A stretch of 64,000 nt of DNA from the NCBI RefSeq assembly GCF_002575655.3, contig NC_053040.3, positions 352,661,267-352,725,266 of the forward strand. The letters run 5' to 3'. Origin of the DNA: Aegilops tauschii subsp. strangulata. Lineage: Eukaryota > Streptophyta > Magnoliopsida > Poales > Poaceae. The notes below the pieces were generated by a model. The model worked only from the letters and a program-made list of their open reading frames with translations. It was not told the origin of the DNA and made no database searches. Numbering within the stretch: the first letter of the stretch is position 1; each line of letters starts with the position of its first letter. Position numbers and translations under genes: made by a program. Below are positions 9,719 through 22,000 of the stretch, one piece after another.

Positions 9719-12437
9719 ATGGCGCCCAAGAAAGCTCGGGCTACTCCTCCACCATCCTGGTACGAGCCCGCGCTCGATGCGCCGAGCGTGTCACAGAAGA
9801 ACCTTGCCGTCATGCACTTGATGACGGCGGAGGGTGGCGAGAAGAGGAAGACTGTGCTTCGGGTCGGCTCCGCCGAGCCTGAGGCCCCTGGCAGCACTTT
9901 CTACCCCTTCTTCATGAGTAGCATCGTCGCCGGGTTGGTTCCCGCCTTCTCCAACTTCTTCTACTCCGTCCTCAGTCACTATAAGATCCACGCTCTCCAT
10001 CTTCACCCCAAATCCATCCTCCTCCTGTCAATCGTCGCATTCTACTGCGAGGCGTATGCTGGAGTGATGTTGTCCGTGGCGCTGCTGCGCCACTTCTTCT
10101 TCCTTCGGATCAAGGAGGGCTACCGCTCCGGGTGCGTCGGCTTTGTCGCGGCCAACAAGACCAATGCCATCTCGAAGGCCGGGAAGAAGGCCGAGGGCTT
10201 CAGGAGCAAGTGGGTCCTGATGGACACCAAGTGCTCCCACCCCCGGCTGGTGCTGCCGACAGAGATGCATGTGTCCCAAGAGGGATGGCTTCGCGCAAAG
10301 CTCACCGACCCGCAGGCGACGCAGGTGCCGGAGAGGATGACTGCCGACCTGAAGCCCGGCGATTCGAGGACGGAGAAGCTGACGGGGGCCATGATCGCCA
10401 TAGAATTCATGGCGCAGCGCGTGGCTCCCCTCCAAGCGCGCCCGCGCCCACTGTGGAAGCTTGGAGACGAATGGGACGACCTCCGCCTGCACCCGGAGCC
10501 CCTTTCTGATGAGGAATTGCACTCGACTCTTTGTTTGGTTGGGGACGACCGAGGGTACCCGCCTGATTGCTTTGTTCCCTTGTTCCGCCGCCATCCCCGT
10601 CTTTGACGGGCGCGAGCTCGTGACGCCTGCGCCCACAAACATCCCGGTGGCGACAACTGCAGTGGTCGTGTCTTCCGGCGAGTCTCGCAAGGAGGGAGAG
10701 GAGGAAGAAAACAAGGAGGAGGAGCACGACTCGGAGGCGACCTGCGAAGGGGCGGGGGAGACCTCCCCCTTGCGCAAGGCCGACATCCTCCGCACCCTGC
10801 CTCATGATGATGATGATGAGGCCGATGTCCTCCTGGAAAGGGGGGAGCTGCATACTGCAGGGGGCTCCTCGAGGTCGAAGGTCAGTCCCCGGAGGAGGTC
10901 ACCGGTCGAGATTCCGACAAGAGGAAGGTCGGCGCTGGTCTCCTGAGACGATGCCCCTGTTGTGACGCTGCTTCCAACAAGCCTGTTGCCCCCTCTTCTA
11001 CGCCTAGAGCCCTTGCGCCCGCACCTCAGGCTGCGAGGCTCTCAGGCTTCAAGCTCAGGAAGCAGAGGGACTACCCCGCGGTGGACCAGTAAGTATTCTT
11101 GTCTTGCCTTGTTCCTGCTTCTGCTGCTGATTCTTGACGCTTTTCATTGCTTGACTAGGCCGACCGCCGCGGTGAAGAGGAGGAAGGAGGATACGGCGGT
11201 ATTGCTGGGGACCAAATCGCCTGCAGCGGCCGCACCCTCCTCCACAGGGAAGGGCGGTGGTGGTGCTCACGCTTCCCCGGCCCGATCATCCTCATGAAAC
11301 TTGGGGGAGCGTCCTCTGGAGGAGGCAGCCCCCATGGCCCCGCTGGCACCAAAGGCGCCGACGTCCGGCTCGGCTGCTGAGGTCGCCAAAGCTCAGGAGC
11401 CCTGAGCCTCCCAGGCCATCGTGACGATGTTGCCTCTTCCTTCCTCCGCCGCTCTGCTGACCCCAGATCCTTCCGCCTCCCCCAACATCCTGGAGCGCGC
11501 TCTTTCTGCATTGACCTTGCTGCGGGAGGATCTTCAAGGCACCGACCGTTGCCTAGTGGCCAGGCGCCTGGAGCTGATCTCTGGCTGGCTCCACTCCGAC
11601 GTGGCCGTCCGGGCGGTGCTGAGCCAGGCTGTGGTGGACTCTGAGAAGGACAAGGAGGCCGTCACCCAAGCTATGGCTGCCCGCGAGGCGGCGCTGAAGG
11701 ATGCCAGAGCCGCCCAAGATCGCTGCCAGTTGCTGGAGGCTGAACTAAAGACCATGCGCAGTGAGTGTGCGGATGAAGCTCGGGGCCGCAGGGCGGAGGA
11801 GGAGCAGATGAAGGCCCGGGAGGACGCCGTCAGGGGTTGCAACGCGAAGCTAGAGCAGTTGGCGGAGGCGCAGGCTGCGGAGCGCAGCCGGCTAGAGAAG
11901 CTGGAGCAGAAGGTGGAGGCAGAGAAGGCCGAGCTGGAAGCCAAGGCGCAGGTCCTGGCTGAAAACCGCGTGGCCTTCAAGTCCCTCGAGGAGAGGTCTC
12001 GCATGGCACTGCGGTCACTCTACGAGAAGGGCTTGGAGGAGCCGCTGGCTACCGATGACGAGGGCCCCACCCAGCTGCTTCCTTATCTGGTCGCGGCGCT
12101 TGAGGAAGCCGTGAGTGGTATCGGCCCCGTGGTGGAGGGAGAAGCCCGCATTCTTTCCTCAGCCGCGTTGACGCGCGTCTTCAGCCACCTCCATCTTCAC
12201 GATCCTGCCGCCCACCTTGATGAGCTGCTGGAGCCCGTGGACGCCAAGCACTGCGCAGCTGCTGCCGAAGCCGTGAAGGGTTAGGTGGAGGCCCTGCTGA
12301 AGAGGTTCCGAGCCTTCGATCCCGCGCCCTCAACTAGCGGTGCTGCTGATCCTGCAACTCCGGCGGGTGGTGCAGGTGAGGGCAACGCCGCTATGGAAGA
12401 AGCATCCCTTGCGGGCGACGGCGGCGTCCGAGGATGA
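9719..12437 (+). pseudogene. Antisense gene of the nested Gypsy (Transposase_28-like, with coiled coil)
   Basis: The gene lies opposite to gag-pol of its element. ATG at 9719 starts MAPKKARATPPP. A conserved block follows at residues 60-130 (FYPFFMSSIVAGLVPAFSNF, HALHLHPKSILLLSI, FYCEAYAGVMLSVALLRHFF), characteristic of plant proteins annotated as 'putative gypsy-type transposon' (Transposase_28 family). The first frame stops at 10606. An acidic part (about 10640-10840) is in another frame. A short intron fits 11089-11158 (GTAAGT...TGACTAG). The last open part, 11421-12284, is Glu/Ala/Arg-rich and strongly coiled-coil-like. After a TAG it continues in frame to 12437. The function of the family is unknown. 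The frame breaks suggest a pseudogene, though some could be unrecognised introns. Confidence 0.65.
11089..11158 (+). other. Probable intron in the antisense gene
   Basis: The 70-nt segment starts GTAAGT and ends in a pyrimidine-rich stretch with TTGACTAG. It sits between two GC-rich coding-like stretches and is itself T-rich. This is a prediction from splice-site sequence only. Confidence 0.5.
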
Positions 12438-13786
12438 CGAGATGACTTGCTAGCGACTCCTTTCCTGTCTAGCTTCTGCAATATGCACCATGCCTCGTGG
12501 AGCCGTTTAAACTTGCATTTGGTATCTGAAGAACAATATGTCTTGTAATATTTGCTTGAGATTTTGTGATTTCCTTCCCATTTGCTTTACGTTCTACGTC
12601 GGCAGGTCCCGAACCCACGCATACCTCAGCCGCCGTTGGGTCGTCCGGATCACCAGGACGAGACCAAGGGGTGAGGGGCTATGTGGCCAGTTAGGCTCCT
12701 GAGTCGCGATGCTCAGGAGTCCCCCTTGACGCTCAAACGGCCTTCATACCTTTTCCCTCGTCGAGGCTCCGCTCGAGAGGGCGCGCGACGACCAGGCCCG
12801 AGGGACCTGGCGGGGTGGCGTACGCTTAGGCGTGACCCGAGCATAGCCCTCGTGCCCAGCCCCCTCGCGCGACTCTCCCGAGGGGAGGTGTTGTGATGAG
12901 GCCAGACACTGAGCTCAAGGGATCCCTGAGGTTGATACGGCCATGGGGCCGCCCCCAGTTGTTTATCACCAGCGCGGAGCATAGCGCTTCCACACTTGCA
13001 CGGGCATAACCGCTCCTCGGCCGTGTCGACTGCCAGCGCGGAGCATGGTGCTTCCACTGGCGCGTGGGTGAGGGCTCCCTCTGAGTGGAGCCCCCGAGGC
13101 GTGTACAGCCCCGCCCTGACACGTGGCTTGCACGGCAGGGCTAGATGAGGTGTGTCTAGGCACTCGTGAGCCAGCGCGGGACTCATGAGGCCCTACCTCA
13201 AGGCGGGTTGCACCTGGTCTTGGTTCTTGTTGACTGCGGTGGTCCTGCGAGATGGTTAGGCAACCTGCACCGAATGAATCTCCTAATGTTATCGCATGAG
13301 AAGGCCAAGCACCAACGACCCCTGGAGGTGACGTGAACGGGACGGGCCCGCCAGACAGAGCTCGGCCATTGGATTTATCGATGCCGCAGGGACGGACCCG
13401 AGCACAGACACCGTGCCTAGCCTTCTTATGCAAAGGATCCTGAAGAAAGACGATCGGCGCACGGCTCTCGTGGTGGGTGGTAATCAAGCAGGTAATAACC
13501 ATAGATAGCTTATGCATGGAAAGCGAACTAGCTTAGGTAAATGCAAGAACGATACATGCCACTGGGTCGGACCTGAGCGGCCTAGGGATGATGCAGCCCG
13601 AGGGGCGCCCCCAGCAGAGTAAGCTAAAGACGTAAAAGGATACATGCCGTAGGGACAGGCCCACGCGGCCTGGGAATGATGCAGCCCGGGGGGCGCTCCC
13701 AGCTAAATAAACTTGAAAATGTCACCTGGTTCCGTTTTCGAAGGGATGTTGGGGTAGCTGAAGATGCGTGGCGAAGGGGTTGCTCC
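12438..13786. other. Non-coding spacer of the nested Gypsy, with short repeats
   Basis: No recognisable gene. The phrase AGCGCGGAGCAT followed by GCTTCCAC occurs twice, near 12971 and 13036. A two-copy tandem repeat of about 88 bp lies at 13553-13700. Such repeats are usual in the untranslated part of Tat-type elements between pol and the 3' LTR. Confidence 0.5.
13553..13700. repeat. 88-bp tandem repeat, two diverged copies
   Basis: Copies start TACATGCC at 13553 and 13641. Both contain GATGCAGCCC followed by GGGGCGC and CCCAG. Confidence 0.7.
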
Positions 13787-16700
13787 TCATGAGCCACCGG
13801 GGCCCTGAGCCTCGGGAGGCTCTGGGGGTCCAGGCGGTTCCTTGAGGACCGTCTCCATCTCTGCTAGGACCCCGTGATGCCTGGCCTCCTGGGTCGCCAG
13901 GACGCTCCGCAGGTTGCGCTGGTAGGCGGCCGCCATGCTCGGCAAGCCGAATGGCATGCGAACATAGCTGTGAGGTGGGCCCTCGCAACGTCCCACGCGC
14001 GAAGGCCAGAAGCGCTCCTGAGATGCGGTCCTATTGAGCGCTGGGATGTCGATGCAGATGTGCAGCCCGCCATCCTCGCTTGGATGGGGAGCTGCAAAAG
14101 GTGGGTGGCCACGCATGGCTCTTGCATCCTGTAGCTCCTGAGTGGTCTTGGCGATTAACTCCTGAGCGTCGGGCGCTCCTTGCCCGGGGTCACCCTGAGG
14201 AAGACGTGTTGCAAAGCACGCCTCCATGTGGTGCCCGAGCGCCTCCCTCGTGATGTTGGCTAGGTCTGAGGCCCTCCAGAAGAGAGCCCACGAGCCCTGC
14301 CCGAGGAGGGCACTGGGCGCACCTTCCTATGCGAAGGAGGTAGGTGCCCCAGGCGCGGGTGACGATCCTGATGTGGCACCGCTAGAGGTGCCGCTCCCCT
14401 GAGGCCCTATACGGAGTAGTTGCTTCTTCTTCTTGGGGGTGGCCTCAGGAGGGTACACGCCCTTGCTGTCAGGGTCTTCGATTGCCGCGGCTTGGAAGGC
14501 GCGCTCGAGGGAGCACACCACATCTCTTTCTTCGCAAGGGAGTGTGATGATCCCGCCGCTTCCGAGCATCTTGAGGACGTTGTAGCCGTGGTGGGTCACT
14601 GCCATGAACTTGGCCAGGGCCGGATACCCGAGGATGGCATTGTACGGCAGACGGATGTGAGCAACGTCAAAGTCGATGAGCTCGGTGCGGTAGTTGTCAC
14701 GCTGTCTGAAGGTGACAGGGAGGCGGACTTGCCCTATCGGGGTGGTGGAGCCGTCAGTTACTCCCGAGAAGCGCTTGGTGGGTTGAAGCTGATCGTATGG
14801 CACTTGGAGGCTGTCGAATGTCTCGACAGACAGGACGTTAAGCCCAGCGCCGCCGTCAATGAGGGTCTTGGTGACTTTTACATTGCTGATGACAGGTGAG
14901 CAGAGCATCGGGAGGGCGCCAGCAGTGGCCGCACACTTGAGCTGGTCCGCCAAGCTGAAAGTGACGGTGCACTTGGACCACCTGAGCGGGTGCGTGGCCT
15001 CAAGCCTGGGAAGGGCTGCGTTCACCTCGTGAGCAAACTGCTTGAAGATATGCTGAGATGCTGGGGCCTGAGCTCCGCCCAAGATGTAGGCGATAGCACG
15101 CGGTTCCTGGAAGCCCCCAGCCCCCTCGTCCTGATGGTGGTCGTCGTTCCTTCTTGGTGGCGGCGGCAGTGGAGGAAGACAAGAGTTGCCCTGAGGGCGG
15201 TCCTTGCGAGGCTCATCCCTCCAGGCACCCTCACGAGGCTGGTCCTGCCAGCGGTCCTCGCGAGGCCGGTCGCGCCACTCCTGGTGGGGGCCGCGATCAT
15301 CCTGGCGTCCTCCACTTCGTCCTCCTCCTCGGTCGTTAACCCGTTCATTGCGCTCGGGGCGTCGACCGAAGCGTCCATCTCGAATGGCCCTGAGCTCTTG
15401 ACAGTCGTTGGTGTTGTGGCTGTGTACGTTGTGGAAGAAGCAGAACGGTCAGCTGCTTTTGGACGACTCGGGATGGTCCCGGCCGTGCTTCGTATCTGGC
15501 TCCGCTGCGAGCATCGCCACTCCCTTGCGCTTCACACCCTTGGCCTTGGCTTTCTTCTCCTCTGGGTCGGTAGCTGGGAGCTCGAGGAGGGAAAGGCGCC
15601 CCTCCTCGGCTCTCGCGCACTTGGTCGCCATGTTGAACAGCTCCAGAGCCGTGCATGACTCCTCGTGGATGGCGAGCTCCTCCTTCATCTTGACGCCGCG
15701 AACGCCATCAGAAAACGCGAAAATGATGGCCTCATCCGTCACCTTGGGGATCTTAAGACGAACACTGTTGAAGCACTGGATGTACTTCTGCAAGGTCTCT
15801 CCTGGCTGCTGCTTGATGCGGCGCAGGTCACCCACGGCCGGAGGGCGGTCGCGAGTGCCCTGGAAGTTGGCGAAGAAGCGGTCGCGCATCTCATCCCAGG
15901 AGCAGATCGAGCCCGGGGGCAGGTTCAGGAGCCACGAGCGAGCACCATCCTTGAGAGCCATGGGGAACCAATTCGCCATGACTTTCTCGTCGTCGTTGGC
16001 CGCCTCGATGCTCAGCTCGTAGAGCTGCAAGAACTCCGCAGGGTTGGGGGTGCCGTCGTAGCAAGGAGGCAGGTCTGGCTTGAACTTGCCCAGCCAGACG
16101 ACGCTACGCAGCTCCGGAGTGAAGGCGCGACAGCCTGCTGTGGCCACCGGGGCCCTTTCCTGATGCGGAGCCTGCCCCTGATGTCCGTGCGTCGTCGCTG
16201 CAGGCGGCACGCGGTCTTGTCACGGTGGTGCTAGGAGCGCGGGAGTATTCTCTTGCGGCCGGGGAACTTCTTGGCAGCTTCCTTCTTCTCGCACGGGCGC
16301 CCGACGCGGTGGGTCACGCCGGGGGGCCGCACGCCTTGGTGCCAGAGCGCCGTCTTGGTGCGGAGGTGGTGGAGGTGCACCGTGAGCTACGTCGCCCGCA
16401 GCTGGCGGAGGGCGAGGCAGCGAGAGGGAGGGTGGGGGGAGCCCCCAGCGGCGCTGACGAGCTTGGCGATGCGGTCCAACCAGTCCTCGTAGAGGTCGTC
16501 GATCGGGCGGTACCACAGGAGCTCGCGTGCCATGAGCAGCGCGGACTACGCGTCCGTGGGAGCGTGACGAGCGTGAGGCCGGCTGGGGTTAGCGACGGAG
16601 TGGCAGTACGGCCATCCCGCCGCACCGAGGGGTGCAGCGAGGGCGCTTGTTGCTCGTTTCCCGCCGGACCGGTGGCGGCGTTGGCGGCGGGTGACGGGGA

Positions 16701-16793
16701 ACGACGGGGAGGCCCGCCGACAGGGGATGTCTGAGTGACACTGGCGGCGAGGGCGGCCCGGCGCTCAGCGCGGGCTCGACGCGCGTCCGCCAT
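13787..16793 (-). pseudogene. gag-protease-partial RT of the nested Gypsy
   Basis: ATG at 16793 starts MADARRARAERRAALAAS. After a frameshift before 16210 one frame runs to 13787 with few stops. It has the gag core (FKPDLPPCYDGTPNPAEFLQ, WLLNLPPGSICSWDEMRDRF) and a CCHC-like knuckle CFFHNVHSHNTNDC near 15435, just after a TGA. Protease follows with active site LIDGGAGLNVLS near 14850 and the conserved YNAILGYPALAKFMAV. A TGA at 14327 precedes a shortened reverse transcriptase that keeps HSYVRMPFGL near 13960 but lacks the YxDD palm. RNase H and integrase are missing. The element could move only with proteins from elsewhere, and its own gag is broken. Confidence 0.75.
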
Positions 16794-16847
16794 GGATGCG
16801 ATGGAGCGATGGGACACGGATCGGCGGGAGGAAGGCTTCGGCGAACC

Positions 16848-16865
16848 CCTACCTGGCGCGCCAAA
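16848..16865 (-). promoter_or_regulatory. Primer-binding site of the nested Gypsy
   Basis: TTTGGCGCGCCAGGTAGG on the minus strand, directly after the 5' LTR, is the usual start of the leader in Tat/RIRE2-type elements and fixes the element's orientation. Confidence 0.75.
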
Positions 16866-17764
16866 TGTCGGATTTCGGGTTCCGGCAACACCCTTGAGGT
16901 TCGAACACTGGGGTGCGCACGAAGATCTCTCCTCCCCCAAGCACTCTCCCTCACCGCGATCTCAAGGCTCAGCGCATCGAACTCGCAGAACAAAGGGACA
17001 CAAGATTTATACTGGTTCGGGCCACCGATGTGGTGTAATACCCTACTCTAGTGTGGTGTGGTGGATTGCCTCTTGGGCTGAGGATGAACAGATACAAGGG
17101 AAGAACAGCCTCCTGAGGAGAGGTGCTCTTGTGCTTGGTGAGTTTGTGTGGATGAGGATGATCTGAATTGTCCTCGGATCCGTTGCCCCTCTTACTGTGT
17201 TGGCTAGCCCTATTTATAGAGGCCCTGGTACTCTTCCCAAATGCTGGCGGGAAGGGATGCCACAATGGCCAAATTTGAAGAGAGACAACTAGTACAAGTT
17301 ATCCTGACTAAAGGTGGTCTTCGCCTGCCAAAGGCTCTGGTGGTGACGCCGTCTTGGGCTCCACGGTGACCTCCGTCCTGCCGTCCTGCTGGTCCTTGTC
17401 TCGTTGCACCGATATGGAAACCTTTGCCTAATGCATCGGGACTCCTCGCCTGCGCTTGCCTCTTTAGCACCAAACAGGAAACGAGGACACTGCGTGTGCT
17501 GGCGCCCGCCTGGACCCGGTCGTCATGGCTTGCGTCACAGGAACCTCATGAGGTGCCCCTTGCCTTGATCTCTCCGCCCCTCGTGAGCCAGCCTGGTTAG
17601 GCCGCCCCCGAGGAGGTCTTGCGTCGCCCGCCTCGCGAGGCTTGGCCGTCGCGAGGGTCTCAAGTGTTTGCTGGTGAAGATGGGCCGTATAGGGCCGCTG
17701 GTGGAGCCACGCCATGGGCCGCAGGCAGGCAAGTTTGGGGACCCCCGTTCCCAGGACGCCGACA
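16866..17764 (-). repeat. 5' LTR of the nested minus-strand Gypsy
   Basis: Pairs with 8526-9425. TCTATAAATAGGG on the minus strand near 17210-17220 is a good TATA box for its promoter. Confidence 0.88.
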
Positions 17765-17769
17765 CACAT

Positions 17770-19056
17770 CCAATGCAATATTCCAGAGAAGGCACCAGAG
17801 TCGTTTACCGTTGACGTAGGACCCGAGGCGCTTGTTTGACACCCCTAGAGCGGGACCGAGTACTCTAGATGCTCGGGTGAACCCCAAGTTAAACCCAGAT
17901 TTGCCAGGAAATTGGGCGGCGGCTCAACCTCGGCAGCCTGAGCCGCCACGAAGGGAAGAGCCAGCACCCAACCCGCCCCCCGATCAAACGTTGCCACAGC
18001 GTTTTCTGACGCCACCGGGACACTTCTCTAACGCGGTGGATAACATGTTAGGAGCGGCGACCCGAGTGGCAGCCATTCCTATTACTGGCGAGTCATCGGC
18101 TGCGGTAGAAACCCGAAACATAGTCGAGCTCCTGAAAACAGCAATTGCACAGCAGGCCGCCTATTCGTACAGTCGTGATCGTGTGCACTCAACTCCTCTC
18201 CCGAGCCGTAGTTACTGCCGGCGTATTGAGTCACCCGCAGTCTCTAGCAGTGAATGGCGTCTTTACCCGCCCAATCCTCGGGGCGCAACTCAAGTACTCG
18301 TGGACAGCGCGAGAGCCCGTCGAGAGGCGGAGGCAGCAAGTCAGGGGGCTTATGAGCCGCCCCCTGTGGTTCCTTTAGCTTCAATAGAAGTCGGGTTAAG
18401 CACTAAGAGTCTCGGAGTGTCATGTCTAGTGTCGGCCTTACGTAATGAGCGTATGCCTAAGGATTTCAAGGGTCCCCATAAGATACCTAATTATACAGCT
18501 AATCTAGAGCCTGCGGGATGGATTGAGAGTTATGAGCTAGCCATGGATATGTTAGAGGTGAGTGTGCAGTATGTGCCAAATATTTCACCATGATGTTGGA
18601 AGGACCGGCGCACTCGTGGTTGAAAGGCCCGCCTCCTAATACGATTAACTCATGGGCTGAGTTAAAGGCGCGTTTTATAAAAAAAATCAAGGAACATGCA
18701 AGCATCCGCCGACGAGTGTGGATTTGGATCACTGCGTGCAGCGTGAGGATGAGTCGGGCCATCATTGGGTCCGGCGGGTCCCAGCTACCATCCACTCATC
18801 AGATAATATCGCGGCGGCTCAAGCTATTCTAATTCTTGAGAAGAACTGTCATTTCTTACCTCTTAAACAGACGCTCGAGCGGCTCAAGCGTAAGTGCAAG
18901 GATATGGGTGACCTCATGGGTGCTCTCACCAAATATGTGGATTCTGACACCACAAAGGATCCCAGCTCTGATGATGATAAATCTAACAAGGGCAAGAAAA
19001 ACGGTGGTGCTAAGGGCCAACAGCAGAATGTGGCAGGGCACAATGGCAATAACTAG
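17770..19056 (+). pseudogene. gag core of the 30.9-kb Gypsy (continued)
   Basis: The frame resumes after the nested element. LFDTPRAGPSTLDARVN opens a proline-rich part. The conserved gag core includes MPKDFKGPHKIPNYTANLEP, WIESYELAMDMLE, then, after frameshifts near 18590 and 18720, MLEGPAHSWLKGPPPNTINS and DNIAAAQAILILEKN. It ends in a lysine-rich tail (SNKGKKNGGAKG) before TAG at 19056. A CPKHS...NHA knuckle-like remnant follows near 19210-19245. Gag would form the particle. Here at least two frameshifts disable it. Confidence 0.7.
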
Positions 19057-22000
19057 GGCAATGGTAATAAGTGTAGACATCCCGATGGCGGGTCTGATCT
19101 GGTGGCTAACACCAACGCCGGCAATAAGAATCAGCGTCGTGATGGCAATGGCAAGCTGCCTTTCAATCCAGGAAGGTCATAGAGTATTGAGGACATGCTT
19201 AATGGCCCTTGTCCCAAGCATAGTTATCAAAATAAGCCATCCAACCATGCTGGAAGGATTGTTATGTTATGAAGGAGTTCAGGAATCAAGGGTTTTCACG
19301 ACATCACGGAAACGGTAATGGGCCGCCCGGCGGGTGAGGCCCCGGGTCACAAGGAGCCGGCTTTGGTGGTGGTGGCTCAAGATCCAATTATCAAGGCTAG
19401 GGAAATCAACAGTCTGGTCATGGGAATCGTCAGGAGGATAATCAGTCCGGCTATCAAAGTAACCCTAAGCAGCTCAATGGTGGTCAATACCATTTCTTCA
19501 CTACAAGTCTTTGCAAACGGGACCAGAAGGTTCATAAACGGGCGGTTCATGTAGTAGAGCCGGCTGTTTTGTAGTATTTGAGATGGTCTGAGCACACAAT
19601 AACATGGAGCAGGGTGGATCACCCACCTCGAGTTGATAACCCGGGTCACCTAGCCCTTGTAGTGGGCCCCCCAGGTGGGTGGTCATAAATTTACCAAGGT
19701 CCTTATAGATGGTGATAGCAGCACTAACATAATATACTATGATACTTTTCACCGGATGAATTTGACTAACAAGGATCTCAAGCCATCCTCCACAGTATTC
19801 CATGGCGTTGTGCCTGGCAAGTTGGCTTACCCTATTGGAAAGATATCACTAGAAGTGGCTTTTGGTGATGAGTACAATTATAGAGCAGAGACGTTGTGAT
19901 TTGAGGTGGTCAAAATCAAAAGTCCATATCATGCCTTGTTTGGATGGCCGGCTTATGCTCGATTTATGGCCCGCCCTTGTTATATTTACCTGCATCTTAA
20001 AATGCCAGGGCCAAAGTGGACAATTACGGTACATGGTAACCGGAAAGTCGCCCTGGAGTGTGAGGAAGGCAATGCTGCTTATGCGGAAGTGGCTTGTGCC
20101 ACTTCAGAGCTCAAGTTCTATAAAGACAATGTTGACCCGGCTGATATGACCCCTCTGAAGAAACCCACCACAGAGTCTGACCTGCCCCTCAAATTTAAGT
20201 CGGCTAAGGATACACGGCAAGTTGATTTTGTCCTTGGTGACTCTTCTCAGGAGTTTACAATTGGGACAGCATGGATCCTAAATAGGAAAGCATGCTCATC
20301 GAGTTCATCCGTGAGAATCCGGACATTTTTGCATGGAAGCCTTCTGACATGCTGGGTGTACCGAGAGAATTCGCTGAGCACCGACTTAATATTGATCCTA
20401 AGACGAAACCTGTTCGCCAATTCCTTCGTCGTTTTAATGAAGAGAGGCATAAAGAAGTGGCCCGGCTCCTAGCTACCGGGTACATAGTTGAGGTTTTCCA
20501 TCCTCAGTGGCTGGCTAACCCGGTGCTGGTGCTTAAGAAGAACGACACTTGGCGTATGTGTGTTGATTACACAGATCTTAACAAGGCATGTCAAGCTGAC
20601 CCATTTTCTCTCCCTCTCATTGACCAAATCATTGATGCCACGGTTGGTTGTGAGAGTTTATGCTTCCTGGACGCTTATTCTGGTTATCATCAGATTAAGA
20701 TGGCAGTGGAAGATCAGGAAAAGACAACTTTTATCACCCCCTTTGGAGCTTTATGTTATGTGTCTATGCCTTTTGGGCTCAAGAGTGCCCAGGCGACTTA
20801 CCAGCGTTGTGTTCAGAATTGTTTTCACAAGCTGATTCGTCGAAACGTTCATGCCTATGTGAATGATATTGTGGTTAAGTCAAGGAAAAAGGAAACCTTA
20901 CTTATTGACCTTAAGGAGACCTTTGATAATCTCAAGGTGTACAAGATGATGCTTAACCCGGCCAAGTGTGTTTTTGGAGTGCCAGCAGGCAAGTTGTTGG
21001 GTTTCCTGGTCTCAGAGCGAGGCATTGAGGCTAACCTGGAGAAGATTGAGGCAATTACTTCTCTCTCCAAGTCGGCGTGCATTAATGATGTTCAACGTTT
21101 GGCGGGTCGTATTGCAGCTCTGAGCCGATTTATAAGCCGCCTTGGAGAAAAAGTGATTCCCCTTTATCAGATGATGAAGAAGACTGATCACTTCATCTCG
21201 AGCGATGCTGCTAATGAGGCATTTGAGGCGCTCAAGAAGCAGTTGGCTGAGCTACCCGTCTTGGCTGCTCCCATAGACAAAGAGCCTTTACTCCTGTATG
21301 TGGCGGCTAATAATAAAGCAATCAGCATGGCAGTTGTTGTGGAGCGCAAGGAGGCGGGTAAAGAGTATCTAGTCCAGCGGTCGATTTATTATGTCAGTGA
21401 AGTGCTCACGGAGTCTAAACAGAGTGGGAGATATTATACAGAACAGAGAGGCTACTGGCCGGGTTGCCAAGTGGGAAATTGAGCTTGGACCACATCATCT
21501 TAAGTATGTGCCTAGAACAGCCATCAAGTCTCAGGCTTTGGTAGATTTCATTAATGATTGGACAGAACTGCAAGCACTTGAGGAGAAGCCTAACAATACA
21601 TATTGGACCATACATTTTGATGGGTCTAGGCAGTTGGAAGGCTCGAGGGCTGGATTCATTTTGGAATCTCCAAGAGGTGATAAATTTTGTTATGTCTTGA
21701 GGCTTATGTTTCCCTGTACTAATAATGCAGCTGAGTATGAGGCCTTGTTACATGGGCTCCGCATGGACAAAGAGATGAACTTGAGCCGGTTTAGGTGCCT
21801 GGGCGACTCAGATCTTGTTGCACAACAAGTTTCAGGGAAGTGAGATATGAAAGTACGATGTACTGGACTTGCATCCCTAGTTACGCAGAAGTGCAAGCAC
21901 AGAAGCGGATGACCGGACCTTACCAACATACTCAAAAAAGTATTCTATACTGGGGTCTGTGCTCTTGACAAGCAGTGTTTCCAGTCTAGCTGTGTCAAAT

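Larger units (their letters stand above)
8526..17764 (-). mobile_element. Minus-strand Tat-type Gypsy nested in gag
   Basis: LTRs of about 900 bp (8526-9425 and 16866-17764) have TGTCGG...CGACA ends. Flanks are CGCAT at 8521-8525 and CACAT at 17765-17769, one mismatch at a CpG. The orientation is minus: the primer-binding site lies at 16848-16865, gag-protease-partial RT runs from 16793 down to 13787, and a polypurine-like CTCGGGGGCTAC abuts the LTR at 9426. RNase H and integrase are absent, so the element is internally deleted. A plus-strand (antisense) gene fills 9719-12437. The interior is GC-rich compared with the Athila-type and Copia sequence nearby. Confidence 0.88.

Noticed and set aside
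10028..10795. A 255-codon minus-strand frame
   Set aside because: It is a mirror of the GC-rich antisense gene on the plus strand, which has the conserved protein block.
14420..14899. Plus-strand frames opposite protease and gag of the nested Gypsy (also 14990-15658 and 15408-16022)
   Set aside because: The minus strand has clear protease and gag motifs; the plus-strand frames result from GC-rich codon use.
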